A stretch of 64,000 bases of DNA from assembly GCF_900696085.1 (NCBI RefSeq), contig NZ_CAADFC020000013.1, positions 124,001 to 188,000 of the forward strand, read 5' to 3'. The notes under the pieces were generated by a model. It ran no database searches. It was given only the letters and a program-made list of their open reading frames with translations, and was not told the origin of the DNA. This document shows positions 7,927 through 17,482 of the stretch, one piece after another. Source of the stretch: Bradyrhizobium ivorense. Its GTDB lineage: Bacteria; Pseudomonadota; Alphaproteobacteria; Rhizobiales; Xanthobacteraceae. Position 1 is the stretch's first letter; every line of letters begins with the position of its first letter. Made by a program: the position numbers and the translations under genes.

Positions 7927-10900
7927 TCAATCCGGCTTCTGAAAGACCCGCAGCGTCACGATCTGGAACGGACGCAGCGGCAGGCGGCAGGTGCGGCCGT
8001 CGGTCGGCAATGCCTCGAGGCGATCCTCCAGCGTGTTGCTCATCCACACCGACGCGACGTCGACGCCGAAGTCGAGGGTCACGGCGGCCCGAACGCCCGT
8101 GCTCTCATAAAGCCGCACCACAAGACCCTCGCCATCCTCGGCAGGCTTGATGGTGTCGACGATGACGTTGCGCGGCGAGACGCGCAGCAGCGATTGCTGC
8201 AGCGGCGCGCGCGGCCTGCCCTTGACCCACAGCACCGGACGCGCAAAGCGCAAGGCATGCCCGACGGTGTCGGCACCGCGCCAATCGCCGGCATGGGGAT
8301 AGATCGCATAACGCATCCGGTGCCGGCCGATATCGGCCTGCGGATCAGGCATCGTGGCGCCGCGCAGCAGCGTCAGCGCGAGCTGGTTGCCGAACGTCGA
8401 ATAGCCATGCCTGACGTCGCTAAGCAGCGACACGCCGAAATCCGGCTCCGAAAGATCCGACCAGCGCTGGCCGGGGACCTCGTATTTGGCGGCATCCGCA
8501 TCGGTGTTGGCGTGGGTCGGCCGCTCGATCGCGCCGAACATGGTCTCATAGGTCGCATTCGCTGCACGGCAGGCGAGCGGAAACATCACCTTCAGCAGCG
8601 TCTTGCGCTCGTGCCAGTCGACCGTGGTTTCGAATGCGAGGTGCTGCGCGCCGGCATCGAGGCGGATCACCTGGGACAGCTTGCTGTCGCGTCCGAGCTT
8701 GCGATCGAAACGAACTTCGCCGCGCAGGCCGCCGTCCGAGACGACCTCGCAGCTGACCTCGCCGGTTACTTCCCGCGCGGTCTCCAGCGCAAAGGGATCG
8801 ATGTCCCAGGCCTCGAACTCGAGCGGCCGGTCGTCCAGCAGCAGGAAGCGCGCGCCCGGCGCCGCCAGCGTTTCGCGGCCGGTCGGCAGATGGATCAGCG
8901 ATTGCACCAAACCGCTGCGGTCGATCCGCGCGGCAAGATGTGCGTTCGACAACACGAAGCCGTCGGCGTCGGTCGACACGACGACGCGCGCGTCGGTCGC
9001 GGTCACCTCTCCTGCTGCGAACGGCTCGGCAACGATGTAGCGAAGGCCGCCGTCCGGATCGGACGCGACCTCGGCGCGGCCGACACCCAGCGTGTTGACC
9101 GGCGTCCAGCGCGATCCATCGGCATCGCAGAGCGTCGCCAGCAGCGCCTGGGCACGGCGCTTCGCTTCATGCTCGACGTCGGCGAGGTCGACCTCCGCCC
9201 GCTCATAGACGGCGCGAATGCTGCTGCCCGGGATGATGTCGTGAAACTGGTTGACCAGCAGCGTACGCCACAGGCCTTCGATCTCCTCCGCCGCGGGCGC
9301 CGGCTGCCGCCACGCGCCGGCGAGCGCGGCGAGAAATTCCAGCGCCTGCAGGCTGGCCTCGCAGGCGCGGTTGAGGCGCTTGACCTCCGACTGCGTGGTG
9401 TAGGTGCCGCGGTGATATTCGAGATAGAGCTCGCCCTCGATGGTCGCGAAATTTTCGGCCGACATGGCGAGGCGGTCGAAGAACTCATCGACGTTGCGGA
9501 TCCCGATCCTCGGAATACCCTGCAGATCCCTCGTCCGCCGCAGCGTCTCAATCATGGTCTCATCGGCGCCGCCGCCGCCGTCGCCATAGCCGAACAGATA
9601 GATCGCCTCCGCCGAGCGGTCGGCGTCCTTGTAATTGGCCGCGTGATAGCGCAGCTCGGCGACCTGCGCCGATCCGTTGTAGGTGTCGGCCGGCGGGAAA
9701 TGCGTCAGCACCGTGCTGCCGTCGATGCCGCGCCAATGAAAGCTGTGATGCGGCGGCGTGGTGAACTTGTTCCACGACAGTTTTTGGGTCAGGAAGCGCG
9801 ACATCCCTGCTGAGCGCATCAGCTGCGGCAGCTGGCCGTCATAGCCGAACACGTCGGGATTCCAGAACACGGTCGACCGCTTGCCGAAGGTGCGCTCGAA
9901 ATAGCGCTGGCCGTAGAGGAACTGGCGACAGATCGACTCGCCCCATGGCAAATTGCAGTCCGGCTCGATCCAGCTGCCGCCGACCGGAATCCATTGGCCG
10001 GATGCGACCTTGGCGCGGATCCGCGCGAACAGGTCGGGATCGCACTGTTCGATCACGGCGTACTGGTAGGCCTGCGAGCAGGCGAACTTGAATTCGGGAT
10101 AACGGTCCATCAGCGCGACCGCAGTGGAGAAGCTGCGCTGCGCCTTGCGTCGTGTCTCGTCCAAGGGCCACAGCCAGGCCGTATCGAGATGCGCGTGGCC
10201 GATCGCCGACATCTCGTGGGCGATGCTGCCGTTGCGTGCCGCAAGCAGGTCCTGGAGGATCGCGCGCGCCGCCGGCCAGGTTGCACGATCCTCGGGATCG
10301 GCGATGTTGCAGACGCGGTTGAGGTCGTGCAGCAGCCGCCCGGCCCAGGTCCGGTCCAGCGCCGGCTGCACGAGTTCGCCGACGCCGCCATGCGACCTGG
10401 TCTTGCCCGCGGGATTGCGGTCGGCCTCGAGCTGACGCAGCACGTCGTAGTCGAAATACAACGCGGAGGCCTCGGGATCGAAGCGCCTGAGCTCGCAGGC
10501 CACCAGCGCATAGCCCTGCGGGTCGGTGCCGTACTCGCCGAACAGGCCGTTGCAGGCGATCTCGACGTGCAAGGTCAGTCGCTCGCCGCCGCGCGCCGGC
10601 TGCAGCAGCGGCGCGGTGTGGCGGCCGGGATTGAGGCCCTGCGTCGAGCGGCCGTCGAGCCAGAGCAACGCCTCGGAGCGGCTGTCCCAATAGAGATCGA
10701 CTCGCGCGCCGGCCCAGCCCTCCGGCACCTCGACCACGACGCGCGCCCAATACGTCGCCCACAGCGGGCCCAGCCGCTCGCCGAGCGGGACCGGCCGATA
10801 GTCGAGCTTGAGCGCGTCGGCGAACGCGATCCGCTCCGTCGGCCCGGCCAGCTCGAGCGAAACGATCGGCACCCGGTCGGAATGAATCCGCTCCTGCAGC

Positions 10901-11004
10901 CGCTGCGCAAAACGCTCCAGTCGGCCGCGAGTGTACTTGTCATAGCGGCCGCGGAGCCGGGCCATCACCGGATCGCCGCCAGCCATATCCGTTCCGTCGG
11001 TCAT
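7927..11004 (-). CDS. alpha-mannosidase, glycoside hydrolase family 38
   Basis: 1025 residues with an AGGTGA ribosome site before the ATG at 11004. The ~250-residue N-terminal beta domain of GH38 is followed by the catalytic domain with HAHLDTAWLWP (zinc ligands near 270-274), WIEPDCN near 345, and WNPDVFGYDGQLPQ at 381-393, whose Asp384 corresponds to the family nucleophile. The C-terminal beta-sandwich domains are present and length is normal. No signal peptide is seen, so it should act in the cytoplasm on imported mannosides. It is coupled to the acetyltransferase gene downstream. Confidence 0.93.
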   Translation of the reverse strand: MTDGTDMAGGDPVMARLRGRYDKYTRGRLERFAQRLQERIHSDRVPIVSLELAGPTERIAFADALKLDYRPVPLGERLGPLWATYWARVVVEVPEGWAGARVDLYWDSRSEALLWLDGRSTQGLNPGRHTAPLLQPARGGERLTLHVEIACNGLFGEYGTDPQGYALVACELRRFDPEASALYFDYDVLRQLEADRNPAGKTRSHGGVGELVQPALDRTWAGRLLHDLNRVCNIADPEDRATWPAARAILQDLLAARNGSIAHEMSAIGHAHLDTAWLWPLDETRRKAQRSFSTAVALMDRYPEFKFACSQAYQYAVIEQCDPDLFARIRAKVASGQWIPVGGSWIEPDCNLPWGESICRQFLYGQRYFERTFGKRSTVFWNPDVFGYDGQLPQLMRSAGMSRFLTQKLSWNKFTTPPHHSFHWRGIDGSTVLTHFPPADTYNGSAQVAELRYHAANYKDADRSAEAIYLFGYGDGGGGADETMIETLRRTRDLQGIPRIGIRNVDEFFDRLAMSAENFATIEGELYLEYHRGTYTTQSEVKRLNRACEASLQALEFLAALAGAWRQPAPAAEEIEGLWRTLLVNQFHDIIPGSSIRAVYERAEVDLADVEHEAKRRAQALLATLCDADGSRWTPVNTLGVGRAEVASDPDGGLRYIVAEPFAAGEVTATDARVVVSTDADGFVLSNAHLAARIDRSGLVQSLIHLPTGRETLAAPGARFLLLDDRPLEFEAWDIDPFALETAREVTGEVSCEVVSDGGLRGEVRFDRKLGRDSKLSQVIRLDAGAQHLAFETTVDWHERKTLLKVMFPLACRAANATYETMFGAIERPTHANTDADAAKYEVPGQRWSDLSEPDFGVSLLSDVRHGYSTFGNQLALTLLRGATMPDPQADIGRHRMRYAIYPHAGDWRGADTVGHALRFARPVLWVKGRPRAPLQQSLLRVSPRNVIVDTIKPAEDGEGLVVRLYESTGVRAAVTLDFGVDVASVWMSNTLEDRLEALPTDGRTCRLPLRPFQIVTLRVFQKPD

Positions 11005-11131
11005 GTTTCACCTGCATCAGTGTCAGAGCACGGGATCGACCGCGGCCGGCTCGATCGCATTGCCAATTGCAGCAGTGCACAGGCCGCCCCGCCGGGAGCA
11101 ACCGCGATCCGCAACAGAGAGGATATGAGAT

Positions 11132-11175
11132 TGGAGCGGGTGAAGGGAATCGAACCCTCGTATTCAGCTTGGAAG
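11132..11175 (-). other. tRNA-Gly(TCC) 3' fragment: island attachment site
   Basis: Read on the minus strand, this is the tRNA-Gly(TCC) gene from anticodon loop CTTCCAA (11169-11175) through the T arm (GGGTTCGATTCCC) and the acceptor CACCCGC, discriminator T and encoded CCA (11132-11134). The anticodon 5' stem, D arm and 5' acceptor strand are absent: homology stops exactly at the 5' edge of the anticodon loop. Its 3' end points toward the mannosidase side, as expected for the distal attachment site of an island lying to the right (towards 11.2 kb and beyond). Confidence 0.85.
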
Positions 11176-11651
11176 TCACAAAAATTCGCAATCCGCGCAA
11201 GGCCGATTCCGACATTTTGCAGCCCTCCGGAGGCTTGAGATCACAAGGGAATTTTCCCGCGTCGGAATGGTCGTGCGAGTTTTTCGAACGGTCTCCTAGT
11301 CTATGGAAATCCATGAAGTACGGGTGGCAACGTGTCTCGCGAATTGAGCACAGCTCATCCGGCTCAGCCGGTCGCCGCGGAACGATTGTTTGGCTGGCAG
11401 GCTGTTAGGCCTCGGACCAGACCAGGCGACGCTAAACCCGAGGGCTTCCGACCACCAGATGGAGGCCATCGTGGCCTACTTGGAGGAGTCGCGAGCCGGC
11501 CAGTCTCGCTGAGCGAGTATAAGCTATACCCTCAGTTTCCAAATGAATCGAATCGAAGGCCAAAGCGGAGTATTTATCCTCATGATTCACCACGTTGCAT
11601 CTAGCTGGAGATGAATCGAGCCTCCGATTGGCGGAATCGAAATCTTTTTGA
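11176..11651. other. intergenic, island-side of tRNA-Gly fragment
   Basis: About 475 bases without a convincing gene. Short open frames on both strands lack ribosome sites and have no coherent composition. This is the first DNA inside the putative island. No integrase gene is present. Confidence 0.6.
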
Positions 11652-12855
11652 TTATCTCATATTCTCCGCATCCGGCCCAAACCGCCCCCACTTTTCCCCG
11701 TCGAACCGAATGAGTTGCTCCTGTTTGATCGGCGCAAAGTCCGTCGGTGACGTGTTGATCGTTATTCCCGGAAGAAGCATGTCGAGCTTCAGATCCTTCA
11801 GGCTGGCAGCTTGTTTCATCACGTTCTCGCGTGAGATCGTCGCCGCACATCTTGAGCACCTCCGCCAAGGTCTGCGCGACCGAATACCCATAGACCGTGG
11901 CGGAATCGGCTTGGTCAGTTCCGGGCATGTATTCGTTCATGAACGTAAGCCAGTGCCGGTAGCCCTCGTCGCCGCTCCAGGCCGGGTCGAGCGGATCCTT
12001 CAAATAGGCGGTCGAGATCACGCCCTTGGCGTTGTCGAGCCCGGCAGGTTTCAAGACTGCGGCCACCGACGTGGAGACGTTGTTCAGGATATGCAGCGGC
12101 CGCCATTGCAACTCACCCGTCTTGCGAATGGCCTGCGCGGCAAATTTCGGCGACGTCACGTCGAAAAAAACGTTCGCGCCGGATGCCTTCAATTGCGACA
12201 TCTGGGGATCGATGGTCGGGTCCGTGATCTCATAGGACAATCTGGTTGTGGGCTCGAATTTGCCGCCTAGCCCCGCGACGAAACCCTTGACGTAATCCCG
12301 TCCGGAGTCGTCGTTCTGCCAAAGTATCCCAATCTTTGCATCGGAAAGCGTTTGAGCGACATACCGCCCATAAATCCGTCCTTCGGCTTGGTAGCTTGGC
12401 TGCCAGCCCATCGTCCAGGGAAAGTGCGCCGGGTCGTTCCATCGCTCCGCACCACTGGCCACGAACAATTGCGGCACCTTCTTGCCGTTGAGGTACTTCT
12501 GCACAGCGGCATTGTGTGCCGTGCCGAGGATGTTGAAGGTCAGCAGAACCTCATCGCTCTCCACCAGCTTGCGGACTTGCTCGACGGCTTTCGGCGGACT
12601 GTAGGCATGATCGTACGAGATGAAGTTGATCTTTCGACCGTTGATGCCTCCGTTCTTGTTGATCATCTCGAAGTACGCCGCCTCGACTTTCCCAATCACG
12701 GCATAAGCCGATCCCGGCCCGCTATAGGGCATCAGGTTGCCGACCTTGATTTCGGTATCGCTGGCGCCGGGATCATATTGCTTCTGCGCGGACGCGGTCG
12801 AAGAAAGGAGAGCGACGCTCAAGGCGACGAACGTCAAGGAGCAGGCATATCTCAT
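11652..12855 (-). pseudogene. branched-chain amino acid-type ABC transporter substrate-binding protein, frameshifted
   Basis: The ATG at 12855 starts a Sec signal peptide (MRYACSLTFVALSVALLSSTASAQ) and a LivK/Peripla_BP_6 binding protein (TEIKVGNLMPYSGPGSAY, then NGGINGRKINFISYDHAYSPP). After ...KMCGDDLTRE the frame is lost near 11838. The correct C-terminus (NVMKQAASLKDLKLDML to the stop at 11652) continues in another frame. Losing one CG from a CGCG run (ACGCGCGAG to ACGCGAG) would explain the shift. No LivHMGF permease or ATPase genes are nearby, so it is an orphan. It lies downstream of the CoA-transferase/hydratase pair. A sequencing error is possible. Confidence 0.8.
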
Positions 12856-12880
12856 TGTCAAATCCTCTTCGCGGAGCCGA

Positions 12881-14086
12881 TCAGACGAGTCCGAGTTCTT
12901 GCAGGAGAGCATTTCGGTCGGCATCGAGCTCTGGCGCAGGCCGATAGTTTGCGAATTGTTCGCCGGCGAACCGGATGGGACAGGCCGCGGTTTTCAACAC
13001 CATGCCCCCGGGAGCCTCCAACGGAACGAACATGTCGCGCGCGTTGAGCTGCGGATCACGCAGTACGCCGGCGATGTCGTTCATCGGTCCGCACGGAATC
13101 CCGGCTTGCGTCAGGATGGGGAGCCATTCCTCGGCGTTTCTGGCTGCCAGCGCCTCTTCGATTCGCTCGGCGAGAGCCCGATGATGTTCGCATCGCGACG
13201 AATTGGAGACGAATCGCGGATCGGCTTTGACGTCCCGCATCTCCAGCACATCGCAAAGATCTCTGAACTTCCGGTCGTTGCCGGCGGCGATGATGAGATG
13301 CCCGACCTTGCTCTTGAAGACGCCAAATGGCGTGATAGAGGGGTGCCTGGAGCCGATGGGCCCAGGAACGACTTGCTCGACTTGATAGCGGACAAGGGCA
13401 TTCTCGAGCAGAGAGATCTGCGCATCGAGCATGGAAATATCGACGTGCTTACCGCGACCGGTGCGGGCGCGCTCGATCAACGCCGCCTGAACTCCGATCA
13501 CCGCATGAGTGCCCGCGGCGATGTCGCCGATCGATACTCCGACGCGCGTCGGCGGGCCTCCCTCCTCGCCCGTCAAGCTCATGACACCGCCCATGGCCTG
13601 CACGACCATGTCGTAAGCCGGCAGTTCGCGGTAGGGCCCCGTCTGACCAAAGCCCGATATCGACGCCAGAACCAGCCGGGGAAAACGCGAGCTGAGCGCC
13701 TCCCAGCCGTAGCCGAAACGGTCCATGGTACCGGGCGTAAAATTTTCAGCGAGGACATCGGCGTCCAGCAATAGTCGCTCGAAAATCGCGCGGTCGGCAG
13801 CATCCTTGAGGTTCAGTGCGATCGATTCCTTGCTTCGATTGATCGAGAAGAAATAGCCTGAACTCGGCAAGCCATCAGCGTTCGAGATAAAGGGGCCGAT
13901 GTGCCGCGCGTCGTCACCGATGCCCGGCATCTCGACCTTTATGACACGCGCACCGAGATCCGCGAGCATCATGGTGCAATACGGTCCGGCCAACACGCGG
14001 GTGAGATCGATCACAATCAGTCCAGCGAGTGGCCCCTTTGACCGCGGCTTCAGCGCGGACGCCGGTGGTGAGTGAGGTCCAGTCAT
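12881..14086 (-). CDS. CoA transferase, family III (CaiB/BaiF)
   Basis: 401 residues. Family III signatures include IVIDLTRVLAGPYCTMMLADLGARVIKVE at ~25-53, RSKESIALNLKD, and the catalytic Asp in KHVDISMLDAQ. These enzymes move CoA between carboxylic acids, often to activate an acid for beta-oxidation-like breakdown. The start codon overlaps the hydratase stop by 4 bases (ATGA), so the two are one operon: an acid is activated, then hydrated. Substrate unknown. Confidence 0.92.
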   Translation of the reverse strand: MTGPHSPPASALKPRSKGPLAGLIVIDLTRVLAGPYCTMMLADLGARVIKVEMPGIGDDARHIGPFISNADGLPSSGYFFSINRSKESIALNLKDAADRAIFERLLLDADVLAENFTPGTMDRFGYGWEALSSRFPRLVLASISGFGQTGPYRELPAYDMVVQAMGGVMSLTGEEGGPPTRVGVSIGDIAAGTHAVIGVQAALIERARTGRGKHVDISMLDAQISLLENALVRYQVEQVVPGPIGSRHPSITPFGVFKSKVGHLIIAAGNDRKFRDLCDVLEMRDVKADPRFVSNSSRCEHHRALAERIEEALAARNAEEWLPILTQAGIPCGPMNDIAGVLRDPQLNARDMFVPLEAPGGMVLKTAACPIRFAGEQFANYRPAPELDADRNALLQELGLV

Positions 14087-14880
14087 CGGCCGTCCAGGTC
14101 GGCGCCGAAGCGCGGGGGGCGCTTTTCGGCGAAAGCGGCGCTGCCCTCGCGCAGCTCGGCGCCCACGAGGCTCTCACGGTAACGCTGATCGGCAGCAGAA
14201 CGATCGAACGAGTTTCTGGCGATCTCGTTGATGGCGCGTTTCATGCCACGCATGGCGGCCGGCGCATTGGCAGCGAGAACAGAGGCGAGCTCCTTCACGC
14301 GCGCATCGAGGCTGCCCGCAGGAACGGCTTCATCCAGATAGCCGATGCGCAGCATCTCGGCCGCGTCCAGTTTCAGGCCCGTGAGGAACAGCTTCTTTGT
14401 CGCCGCTACGCCGAGGCACGACGCAAAGCGCATGAGACCGCTGCTGTAATAGTGAAGCCCGAGGCGCGCGGCCGGCATGAACATCTCGCAATTATCTACG
14501 CCGATCCTGAAATCGCAGGCGAGCGCAAGATCGGTCGCGCCGCCATACACTCCGCCGTTCAGTCTGCAGATGGTCGGTATCGCCAGAGTTTCGAGCTGAT
14601 CGACGACGTTCTCAAAACCGGAAGCATGAACATCTTCCTTAGACGACGCTCGCGCAGCGATGTCTCCGAGGTCGTATCCGGCGCTGAACGCGCGTCCTTC
14701 GCCGGTCAGGATGAGAACTCTCGCACCTGCCTTCTCAACGCTGGCGAAGTGGCCCGACAACACGGCGAGATCGGCTGCGGTGATCTTGTTCATCTGCCGC
14801 GGGCGATCGAGCTGGATCGTCGCGATAGGCCCATCCGTCTTCAGCAAAGGGGCGCCGCTCAAATCCACGGAAGTCGTCAT
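14083..14880 (-). CDS. enoyl-CoA hydratase/isomerase family protein
   Basis: 265 residues with AGGAAA upstream. Crotonase-fold motifs: RAFSAGYDLGDIA forms the first oxyanion-hole strand, and CRLNGGVYGGATDLALACDFRIG the second. The usual Glu pair is not obvious: the second strand has GGATDLAL where hydratases have Glu, so isomerase or other crotonase chemistry is possible. First gene of a two-gene operon with the CoA transferase; divergent from the GntR regulator. Confidence 0.88.
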   Translation of the reverse strand: MTTSVDLSGAPLLKTDGPIATIQLDRPRQMNKITAADLAVLSGHFASVEKAGARVLILTGEGRAFSAGYDLGDIAARASSKEDVHASGFENVVDQLETLAIPTICRLNGGVYGGATDLALACDFRIGVDNCEMFMPAARLGLHYYSSGLMRFASCLGVAATKKLFLTGLKLDAAEMLRIGYLDEAVPAGSLDARVKELASVLAANAPAAMRGMKRAINEIARNSFDRSAADQRYRESLVGAELREGSAAFAEKRPPRFGADLDGR

Positions 14881-14940
14881 CGGCGTTTCCTGTTGTCTTC
14901 GTTCTGTGCCCGGATTATATGTATTTTTTCAAAAGGTCTA

Positions 14941-14971
14941 CGTATACATAAAAACGTAAGCGTATACATAA
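14941..14971. promoter_or_regulatory. candidate GntR operator (direct repeats)
   Basis: CGTATACATAA occurs at 14941-14951 and again at 14961-14971, starts 20 bases apart, so both lie on the same DNA face. Each contains the palindrome GTATAC, typical of FadR/FCD-type operators. The sites sit between the divergent hydratase operon (starts 14880) and the regulator (starts 14981), and would cover the regulator's own promoter. Confidence 0.55.
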
Positions 14972-14980
14972 GGGCAGCCA

Positions 14981-15631
14981 ATGCGGGTTCGCGTCTCCGA
15001 TGAGCTTTGTCGACGGATCGAAAGCGATATCGCCGAGGGACGGCTGGTCCCGGGCGACAAGCTGGACGAGCAGAGCCTCGCCAGACGCTTTTCGGTCTCG
15101 CGCACGCCAGCGCGGGAAGCGCTGCTTCGCTTGGCCAATGAGGGTCTCGTCAAGTTCAGGTCGCGCCAAGGCGCAACCGTCGCGAGCATGACACCCCAGC
15201 GAGCGATCGGCATGGTCGAAATTCTCACTGCGCTCGAAGCAGAGGCTGCCGGTCTGGCGGCGCGCCGAATGACTGTCGCCGAACGAGCCGGCCTGCGTGA
15301 GATACACGAGCAGTGCGCACAAGCCGTGCACACTGGCAACACAGCGCGCTACGTCGAACTCAACACCGCATTTCATCAAGCCATCTACGCTGGCGCACGC
15401 AACACGCCCTTGGCCGATCTCGTGACTGAAACTCGCCTTCGGATGCGGTTCTTCCGGCACCAGAGCTTGTCGCGACCGGCCCGCCTGGCGGCATCATTCG
15501 GCGAGCACGCTCTGATAGTCAGGGCGATTGAAACAGGGAGCGAAAGCGAAGCACAGCAATCGATGCGCGCTCACATCATCGTCGGAGGCAACCTCTTTGC
15601 CGACATGGTCGCTTCCATCAAGTCCGAGTGA
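14981..15631 (+). CDS. GntR family regulator, FadR/FCD subfamily
   Basis: 216 residues. Winged helix at ~10-70 (LDEQSLARRFSVSRTPAREALLRLANEGLVKF), then an all-helical FCD ligand domain (~80-210) with the metal-binding Asp/His positions in the YVELNTAFHQAIY and FGEHALIVRAIETG segments. Divergent from the CoA transferase/enoyl-CoA hydratase operon, so it probably regulates it in response to a carboxylic acid. Confidence 0.9.
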   Translation: MRVRVSDELCRRIESDIAEGRLVPGDKLDEQSLARRFSVSRTPAREALLRLANEGLVKFRSRQGATVASMTPQRAIGMVEILTALEAEAAGLAARRMTVAERAGLREIHEQCAQAVHTGNTARYVELNTAFHQAIYAGARNTPLADLVTETRLRMRFFRHQSLSRPARLAASFGEHALIVRAIETGSESEAQQSMRAHIIVGGNLFADMVASIKSE

Positions 15632-15946
15632 CGGTTCCGCGCCCCGCGCCGTGAAAAGGTCATCGATAAGCGATGGTGCATCTTCATCACGATGATGAGG
15701 AGAATCGAAAAGAGCCGTCACATAGTGTCCTGGTCTGCAAATGAGAGTTCCCAATCAGTGCCAACCGCCACCGAGGCTCTGGGCACGACTGACCCACACG
15801 CGAATTGACTGACCGGCGATACGGGGAGTCGGCATAGGCCTTGCAGCTTAAGTGGCGTTGGCAATTTCAGTGTCCCGGCTGAGGAATAAACTACCGCCAG
15901 GTGTGTTTTTTTGAGACCGAAGGGCGCGACCAGTTGGGAGGTATCG
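15632..15946. other. intergenic, no feature seen
   Basis: 315 bases. I find no coding frame with a ribosome site, RNA gene or clear terminator. Confidence 0.5.
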
Positions 15947-16147
15947 TTGAAATACACAGAGCCCCTACAGTCCAGATTCGTCGTTCGGAGAGGAAGCACT
16001 GACTGGATGGTTTATGATCGAGAGCTGAAGGGTCCAGCACAGTTGGAAAAAGGTGGCCGCTTCGCCGAGAAACTGACGAAGGAACAAGCCGAACAGGCAA
16101 AGCAAGCGCTTACGACTGCCCTCCAATGTCGTTCCGGCACAAAGTAG
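15947..16147 (+). CDS. small conserved protein (66 aa)
   Basis: Start is taken as the TTG at 15947 because GGGAGG lies six bases upstream; the longer in-frame TTG at 15911 has none. The product, LKYTEPLQSRFVVRRGSTDW..., ends with a helical LTKEQAEQAKQALT segment. I recognise this as a short protein family common in Bradyrhizobium, with a conserved VVRR.STDWMV.DR core and a glutamine-rich helical tail. Cytoplasmic; function unknown. Confidence 0.7.
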   Translation: MKYTEPLQSRFVVRRGSTDWMVYDRELKGPAQLEKGGRFAEKLTKEQAEQAKQALTTALQCRSGTK

Positions 16148-16283
16148 GCAAGTTCAGGACATAGCCGCTTTAGACGGTTATTCTATCACCTAAATGAATC
16201 TCTGGTTATTTTGGTAACGGGAGTAATCGGAATAATCGAGGTTCTTTTAGTGGGGCCGTCGGACGCCCGCCAGGAGGCTGCTG

Positions 16284-16397
16284 ATGCGCGCTTCCGTCGC
16301 TTGTTTGAAGCAACGCATAGGTGGCCACGTCTACCGCGCCTACACGCGCCTCAAGCAGGCGGGGCACCGGATGACCGTATCCTCCTTCGGAGGATAG
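16284..16397 (+). CDS. possible short ORF (37 aa)
   Basis: ATG at 16284 follows a well-placed GGAGG. The basic product starts MRASVACLKQRIGGHVYRAY and ends VSSFGG. Only the ribosome site supports it; no family is recognised. Confidence 0.25.
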   Translation: MRASVACLKQRIGGHVYRAYTRLKQAGHRMTVSSFGG

Positions 16398-16426
16398 AAG
16401 GCCGGATTGGCGTCGCAAGCCGGATT

Positions 16427-16630
16427 CTATCTCCGTACCGGCGTCTCTAATGGCACGCCGGGCGCCCGATCAAGCGGCGGATGCGGCCTAGCTAGCCCCA
16501 TCGCGCCCGGCGGCGTCTCATTACTGGCCACACGAGTGTTGACGTTCTCCAGCGTCGTAATCGTTGCGGCGACGAGCGCCGTCGCAAGTGCGACCGCAAA
16601 TAGGATCAGCGCCACTCGGTGGTTGGTCAT
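16427..16630 (-). CDS. small single-pass membrane protein (67 aa)
   Basis: From the ATG at 16630, with GGAG nine bases upstream; a second ATG six bases earlier is possible. One hydrophobic helix spans residues ~5-25 (ALILFAVALATALVAATI), followed by a Pro-rich polar tail. It may be an exported or membrane-anchored peptide. Function unknown. Confidence 0.5.
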   Translation of the reverse strand: MTNHRVALILFAVALATALVAATITTLENVNTRVASNETPPGAMGLARPHPPLDRAPGVPLETPVRR

Positions 16631-16655
16631 TGCCATGCACTCCAACCCAAACCAT

Positions 16656-17090
16656 TCAACGTCGTCCCGCAAGTTCGGGTTCCCTGTTCCGGCCCTCCTG
16701 AGGGGCGGTCGATTCTTCGGCATGGCCCCTCTGCGACAGAGCTCCGGCACGAAGTATCGCGATAGGTCTTCGCCCCGGTGGAAGCCCTCGCCTCCGACGT
16801 ACGCAGTCTCCCGCTAGAAACGGATCATCTTCGGACGGATCCACAAAATCGATGGTCATCCACTGAATTGCGGCCGAGACCCGTTGTTTATCGTAGTCGT
16901 ATTCAAACTGAACAACCCAATCCCGTTCACGCAGCAAATTCTTCTTATTGACTCCGATATGGTTCGTTGGCTCGTCCTTGCCATAAGTGCTTTTCAGCCT
17001 ATTCATAGCCGCCTGAGGAATCCTTTCGATGTCGCTAAGTAGTCGCCCACTTTCCATGGAGTCCGTGTGGCTGGGCTGTGAGCGTACCAA
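16656..17090 (-). CDS. hypothetical protein
   Basis: 144-codon frame. The first ~85 residues look like real protein (LLSDIERIPQAAMNRL, then DWVVQFEYDYDKQRV, then IDFVDPSEDDPFL). The rest is Arg/Gly-rich and may be read-through after a lost stop or a frameshift. Start is uncertain (Met12 is an alternative). No family recognised. Confidence 0.38.
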   Translation of the reverse strand: MVRSQPSHTDSMESGRLLSDIERIPQAAMNRLKSTYGKDEPTNHIGVNKKNLLRERDWVVQFEYDYDKQRVSAAIQWMTIDFVDPSEDDPFLAGDCVRRRRGLPPGRRPIAILRAGALSQRGHAEESTAPQEGRNREPELAGRR

Positions 17091-17293
17091 TCAAAATAAT
17101 GGTTTTGCTTCCATCGATCACGGCCACTCATGGCCTTGTATCCGAATGAGGCGACAAGAATCATTGCTAACCAGCGCTTTTAGCGATTTTGGCGATATCT
17201 TTAAGGTTGCGTACAAGATTGCCGTTGGAGGCCACTGACTGTCGCGTCACCAACGATTGGAGGGTGCGTCCAACAACGGCGTCACTTCTCTCG

Positions 17294-17482
17294 TTACCGC
17301 TGATGCCCGAGTCCGATTCCGAGATGCAACGCCTTCTGCCGTAGAGCACCCACTGTGCGTTTAGTCAGCTTGGCTATTTTCACGACAGGCGTACGCGCCT
17401 TGGAGTGGGCCTTAAGGTCTTTGATATCTGCCTTGGTCCACTCGCGCCGCTTCACGCGCTTCTTCGTTGCCTTCTTCGCCAT
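17294..17482 (-). CDS. small basic helix-turn-helix-like protein (62 aa)
   Basis: Strong AAAGGAG ribosome site before the ATG at 17482. After a Lys-rich start (MAKKATKKRVKRREW), residues 15-60 resemble a SANT/Myb-like or GcrA-type helical DNA-binding unit: WTKADIKDLKAHSKARTPV, then KLTKRTVGALRQKALHLG. I recognise this short family in rhizobia. Probably DNA binding; target unknown. Confidence 0.8.
   Translation of the reverse strand: MAKKATKKRVKRREWTKADIKDLKAHSKARTPVVKIAKLTKRTVGALRQKALHLGIGLGHQR

Noticed and set aside
8194..9813. 539-codon plus-strand frame inside the mannosidase gene
   Set aside because: Antisense shadow of a clear GH38 gene, Arg/Gln-rich without domains.
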